DNA of 64,000 nt, taken from contig JAJEKV010000046.1 of NCBI GenBank assembly GCA_021234155.1, forward strand, positions 698,280-762,279, given 5' to 3'. Position numbers and translations under genes: made by a program. The stretch comes from Isoetes taiwanensis. Lineage: Eukaryota; Streptophyta; Lycopodiopsida; Isoetales; Isoetaceae. Under the pieces are notes generated by a model that was not told the origin of the DNA, searched no databases, and was given only the letters and a program-made list of their open reading frames with translations. Of this stretch, positions 59,220 to 64,000 are shown piece by piece (position 1 is the stretch's first letter; every line of letters begins with the position of its first letter).

Positions 59220-60050
59220 GGCAAGGCAAAGGATTTACAGGGGCCGCAAGTCGAAGCCGTTGAAATGGGGTGGCCCATCCGGTGGTAGGGCCCCGGACGG
59301 TGATCATTAACCAAGCTCGAAATGAGGGGCCCTCGTGAGTGGATGGTTAGTAAGGTTGTTCCCCGTGCATAAAGCCGGTAATCTGAGATGGTTTACCTAA
59401 TGCACGGATGATTATGGTAAGCTTCGCCGTTTGCAAAGCTCCCCGGCAGGTGGTGGAGAAGAAACTCACTAAGTGGGGGGGAGGAGGCAAAAGTGCAATT
59501 GGCGGGCGAGCTTTTCGCCCAGCTCACTCCGCGATCGACCATATCTTCACTTTGAGAGTATTGATGGAGGCAAGCTCTAATGCGCCGAGGACTTGTATTC
59601 TTTGCTTTGTAGATTTTAAGATCAATATATGATACCGCCCCAGGACATCTTGTGGCGAGAGGTTGCAAGAATTGCGCAGTTCCACAGAGTTGCGGGAAAT
59701 GGGGTGCACAACTTTATGATGGGATTTATCTTTTGCGACCGCCTTATGAAGATCGGGGCGGGTAGCTAGTACTATGGGAGTTAAGCGAGGGCTGCCCGCT
59801 GTCTCCAACGCTTTTGGGTTGTACATTGATAGCTTGAGACGTGGGATGCAGCACCATGGGGGAGCCGGGGTGCAATTATCGAGGCGACCTCCGTGAGCCG
59901 CTTACTATATGCGATGATGTAGCTTTGCTAGCCCATACGGCCAGCAAATAGTATGCGCGGCGATTTGGATGCCCTCGTGGGTTTTGTGGGTAACGGAACG
60001 GAATGACGATGAACTTGCACAAAACTAAGCTTCTCGATCCCCGTCTTCGG
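59220..60050 (+). pseudogene. LINE C reverse transcriptase domain (broken)
   Basis: Motifs: FRPAHSAIDHIFTLRVLMEA (about 59515-59575), CILCFVDFK with the first catalytic Asp (about 59600), then YDTAP in place of FDTVP, GCPLSPTLLG (about 59790), and a Y-A-D-D-V-A-L-L-A-H block near 59905-59935 in which one base is missing so that the frame breaks inside YADD. NLHKTKL follows. Comparison with copies A and B makes the identity certain. Confidence 0.9.
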
Positions 60051-61060
60051 CAACACCCTATCCCTGAAAGTTATATTTCATGGGACGTGAAGTGGAGATG
60101 GTGCGGAGCTTCAAGTATCCGGAATTGATTTCACTACTAACATGCCAAGGATGAGTGTGTGGAGAGGAGAGCCGCGGCGGCCGGAAGGCTTTATATGCGC
60201 GGCAAAACGCGTGTTGCCGGATAGATCTCGCGGACTGCGAGGAGAGCACACCCTTTAGGGCTTTGGTCGCCGAGCCTATGGGCTATATGGGTGGAGGTTT
60301 GGGGCCCAAAGGAAGCAAAAAAACGGGATAGGTTGAAAAGGGTGCGCAAAGCTTTCTTGACATATAGCTTGGGAGTGAAGGACACCGCACCGTATCAGAT
60401 TTTGTTGTATGAGACGGTTCGGCCTTTACAAAGATTCGCTGGCGCGCAGCATCTTACTTGCTTCCATAAGGTGGATGGGATGGATGAGCATCGCTGCCCC
60501 ATACGTGCCGTGGTGGTTGTTAACGCAGGGCTCCCCAGCCGGGTCGAAGAGGGTATGGCACGAGCAATCGTAGGGATGGTTTTAGGGAGGTGGTCTATGG
60601 ATTACCAACGATGGCTGCGACCGCAGATTCTCGGATGCGGTAATGGGCAATTGATGGGGCTATGCCGCCACCCCGGATGCCTCTACTCTTTGCAAAGCCC
60701 AAGACAGAGCACTTATCACGCCGTGATTAATCCCGCCTTGAGCATGGACCCCATCGCACTTGAAAGCACACATCTCCGTGAAGAAACCGAGAGCTATTGC
60801 CGCTATAAGGACGGGGTTCCCATTACCTCTAATTGAAAACAGTCACTGGGGTGAATGGCGGGCACCTGATCCCCGTGGAGGAGAGGATATGTCGTTGGTT
60901 GTGAGATGCACGTGATAGAGGATGAGTACCATGCCCTCCGCAAGGTTCAAAGATATGCCTGTGTCCGGAGCGGTGCACAGCGATCTTAGATGCTCGACAC
61001 ACCGCTACATCATCAGTTACTCGCATCACCTATGGTAGCGACCGGGAGCTTACATCCCGC
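60051..61060 (+). pseudogene. LINE C ORF2 C-terminal region
   Basis: A long open frame at 60291-60836 (181 codons) begins MEVWGPKEAKKRDRLKRVRK and includes QRFAGAQHLTCFH. Further on a segment with IEDEYHAL- and YACVR-like sequence, with Cys/His residues upstream (about 60880-60960), resembles the C-terminal zinc-binding CCHC region of non-LTR elements (C..C..H....C). The degraded reading makes the metal ligands uncertain. Confidence 0.6.
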
Positions 61061-61276
61061 AGATTTCGGCCGTCGACTTGCTCTTGGGGGGCATGGTATT
61101 TGAGAGCCTACTTGTTAGGGTTTTTCCTCCCAAGTGGGGGGTTTTTTCATCCCTTAGTAGGGTTCTCTTGTCTGATTACATTGTTTGTTTTTGGTGTTGG
61201 GGTTTTTGGCTTCTTTGCCTGTTCTCTGCATGTACCGTCTCATAGGCCTATGGCCTCCGTGGACGTTAAAATAAAC

Positions 61277-61302
61277 TTCCTTCCTTCCTTCCTTCCTTCC
61301 TT
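61277..61302 (+). repeat. TTCC tail of LINE C
   Basis: Six to seven copies of TTCC at the 3' end of the element, directly after TTAAAATAAAC. A 14-bp direct repeat GAAACTTTGTTTGT follows (61303 and 61317). Confidence 0.9.
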
Positions 61303-61329
61303 GAAACTTTGTTTGTGAAACTTTGTTTG

Positions 61330-61344
61330 TTTGGCATATGATTT
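61330..61344. repeat. 15-bp target-site duplication, right copy
   Basis: TTTGGCATATGATTT, identical to 54952-54966, followed by GACCCAGATC. The original empty site would read TCTATTTGGCATATGATTTG. Confidence 0.85.
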
Positions 61345-64000
61345 GACCCAGATCTATCAAGATAGATACCTGCTTTCTGTATTTTTCAATCTAGATACCT
61401 TTTTGCACATTGCATACCATGCAAATTTGATGGTAATATATTTCGTATCATAACTTTTGAATTCGGATTCCGTTTTGAGTATTTTTTATTGTGTTGGAAA
61501 GCTCTATTTGGGATCTTTCTGAAAATATATGATATGCTCATATGTGGTTAAGTCTCCTGCGCAAAAACAACACATTTCCAGGCGGATTTGGTTAGGGTTT
61601 CACACCCCACCACTTGATTCTCCGCCCAACTGATCATTCTGATCATGTCTTTTGTCCTGCATCATTGTAGTGTAGTAAGCTTTTATGAATATATTGAAGA
61701 GACATTATCATGGACGCGTTTTGTATCGGAAAAAAAATTTTTTGACTTTTTGTTTTCAAAGTGGAAAGAAAAGCCCACCTTGTGTACGATGCATACTTTT
61801 GTTTGTGTTCAAAAAATGCCAACATCATATTGCATAATCGACCTTCAAAGTGGAAAGAAATGACAACTTGTCTAGGTTCAATGTTGTTATAGCACATTCT
61901 TTTGAAAAAATTGATGCACCAACATCATGTTGCAGAATTCATATATCCATCAGTACCATGAGTTTTTTAGAATCAAATTTAGTCTTAAGAACAAGTATGA
62001 TACAATGAATTTCTTACCTTCTTTATTTAGCATTTGAAACTTTGCTAATGGAGCTGAAGCTAAAGTTATTGTGAGTTTGCATTATCTTAAAATATATCAA
62101 TGATTTCTCAATATCTCACATAAGCTACATCCATCATGCGGATACGGGAATAGTGCATCTTGCAACGAAGCACATCTTCCATACATGTCAATTAGGAGAT
62201 TACCAAGAAAAGAGTCACTTCAATGCTACTGGTCAGCATTATGTGGACATTTCCAAAATTTGGATGCACATGATGTTGATGGTGGACATTAATTAGTTTG
62301 GATGGATGATGGAACAGTCGATGGAATGATGGAAGATGGGATAGTGTTCACCCCTCCAGATGGAATGATAGAAGATGGAATGGTAGAGGGATCAGTAGAA
62401 AGAGGAGGTGTGTGACGAGCCTGTTGAGTTGACCCTTTTGGCAACTCGGGATCTTGTCAAGACTTGCACTAATTTTAGGTTGATAATATTGGTGATGAAT
62501 TGAATCTTCCTTTTGCATAGTTGAAATTATGTACTCCAAACTCACTTATGAATGTAATGTAATCATGTAAAGTTAACATCCAAAGAGTTCACTATCCTCA
62601 ACAGATAGAATATTTAACTGTGAACAATTCAACCCAGAAGCTTCGCTCAACCACGATCCTCAACTGCACGGCTGCCATCACTTTGCTCTTTCACAGCACA
62701 TGCACTCATTAGGGTTAGTCCTCTTGACTAAGTGGGGATCCCTGGCTGCCACTGCATGCACGGAAACATCTTGAAAAACTCGGATAACAAGAACATAAGC
62801 ACAAGCACAGAGAAGGATCCTATGTGAGTACAGTGCTAGACAATGACAACATGATCAAAATAAATACAACAACTGAGCATCAAAAGCAAAGCACATAGCC
62901 AAAATACCAAAATATCATAACCATAGCTCCGGGACAATGGGAAGCTCAACAAGCCTAGATGAAGGCCATGTTAGCAGAAATGTGCCCAGCCAGCTCACAT
63001 TCCGAGCCCTGTAGCAGGAGTGGTGGGGTGAACCTCGTATGCGTATACCCTTCCTAGCCCACACCTGCCATTGGAGACCTCTGACCAGGGAGTCACAGAG
63101 GTGACATAGCATCCGTGACAGGAGAACTACGTCGGGTGTCACAGAGCACAAGAATACCATAGAGAAATACAGATGAACATGAGCATGCCGGTGCAACCTA
63201 GGCCACCGAACCTAGAAGCCCGACATCCAAGAACATATACAAAGACAACAGTTATGCAATGCCACAGAACATAACGTGTGATGTTCATTACATTATGTCA
63301 TATACATGTGCCTAAAAAATCAATTCTTGATGATACCCATGATCCCAATCATAATCTAGCCGTGTTGCAATAGCTTATCTATAAGCAAAAGCTTACCCTT
63401 CATAAGGAATACAACACATCAACTATCCCCCCCATAAGGATTGCAATTTCATTTTAGCGTTCATTAAATCCAATAGCCATGATAACTTATCATATTTTCT
63501 ACACGTAATTATTCCCTTGCCAAGGTTACGCATTACATTCAATACCATGTCGAGGTAGCAAACTCAGTGATGAAGATCATGATCACAACATGTCGAGGTA
63601 GTCACAAGCCTGGCTGTCATAATGATGTAAATCCAACACCTATGTACTTCATCTGTTATGCTAATACTGCTCCACACCATAGCCATACTCAAATGCCCCC
63701 ATAAGCTTCCTATGACTCTTTTAGCCAAACTATTCAATCCCATGTCATGTTTAACGGTTCCATCTCAATAGTTACAATTCAATCATTAGCTATGGTTTTA
63801 ATATATTTCACTATAAACCTACTTTCCATAGCAAAGAGATCTATTAATGCAACTAATAAAAAAATCTCAAAACCCAGTACTTCTAACTTAAAAACCAATA
63901 CAACCTGATGATCGCAACTACATGTAATCCTTGCCACATTATTCTAAATTGTAGCTCCATCTTTAGGAGCCAAAACGACACAGATGGCACAATCCTTAAG
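61345..64000. other. No supported gene
   Basis: AT-rich sequence with short ORFs. 61440-61560 has the recurrent TTTTGAATTCGGATTCCG..TTGGAAAGCTC module. A short GATGGAATGATGGAAGATGG repeat lies near 62300-62390, CTTCAAAGTGGAAAGAAA recurs near 61756 and 61845, and ATGTCGAGGTAG recurs near 63548 and 63589. No domain, RNA gene or element end was recognised. Confidence 0.45.

Larger units (their letters stand above)
56535..61302 (+). mobile_element. LINE copy C, near full length, degraded (TTCC-tailed)
   Basis: Same family as LINE A by motif spacing and 3' UTR: ORF1 (56535 to about 57800), endonuclease (about 57815-58650), reverse transcriptase (about 59220-60050), C-terminal region to about 61060, 3' UTR with TAGGCCTATGGCCTCCGTGG and GACGTTAAAATAAAC, and a TTCC-repeat tail (61277-61302). 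Copies A and E end in TTATTC repeats instead. The element is strongly GC- and CpG-rich relative to flanks. Frequent single-base frameshifts disable it. Confidence 0.9.

Overview
This is a stretch of nuclear DNA from a land plant with a large, repeat-rich genome. The evidence is spliced plant gene remnants (caffeoyl-CoA O-methyltransferase, phospholipase D, an EDR2-type domain), a retrotransposon primer-binding site matching initiator-methionine tRNA, and many nested, heavily decayed LINE and LTR elements. The slow decay would suit a non-flowering plant such as a fern or gymnosperm, but the sequence does not settle this. Nothing looks bacterial, organellar or viral.

Layout. 0-2 kb: the 3' end of an LTR retrotransposon, with a 29-30 bp tandem array, polypurine tract, LTR start, GGCAAA microsatellite and TATA box. 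3.6-3.9 kb: a Ty1/copia integrase scrap. 4.7-5.2 kb: a CCoAOMT pseudogene on the minus strand with two tiny introns. 6.9-9.4 kb: two copies of a tRNA-derived SINE around a decayed coding stretch. 9.4-15.0 kb (perhaps to 15.8 kb): a near full-length minus-strand LINE (ORF1, endonuclease, reverse transcriptase, TTATTC tail). 16.7-21.3 kb: a minus-strand gag-only LTR retrotransposon whose gag is split by another element. 22.9-25.3 kb: a degenerate tandem duplication. 25.3-27.6 kb: a second LINE copy (plus strand). 30.8-33.1 kb: a fold-back element with long inverted arms and tandem subrepeats. 35.3-35.7 kb: a LINE 3' stub. 36.5-38.9 kb: a second copy of the element that splits gag. 39.2-47.7 kb: an 8.5 kb interval with short terminal inverted repeats, enclosing a 2.7 kb inverted-repeat element that carries an EDR2-like fragment. 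48.0-48.7 kb: a phospholipase D pseudogene (minus). 49.8-51.0 kb: an apparently intact three-exon gene for a 100-residue protein (plus). 52.5-53.4 kb: a MITE-like element ending in a GC-rich hairpin. 55.0-61.3 kb: a poly(A)-tailed L1-type LINE remnant (minus) beside or split by a full-length LINE of the 9.4 kb family (plus, TTCC tail), all inside a 15-bp target-site duplication.

Only the small gene at 49.8-51.0 kb keeps an undamaged frame. Every other recognisable coding region has frameshifts or stops. The window is mainly a record of layered transposition, including gene-fragment capture. I did not find a convincing new multi-gene system. The most unusual structures are the fold-back element, the split gag element, the fragment-carrying inverted-repeat element and the nested LINE pair.
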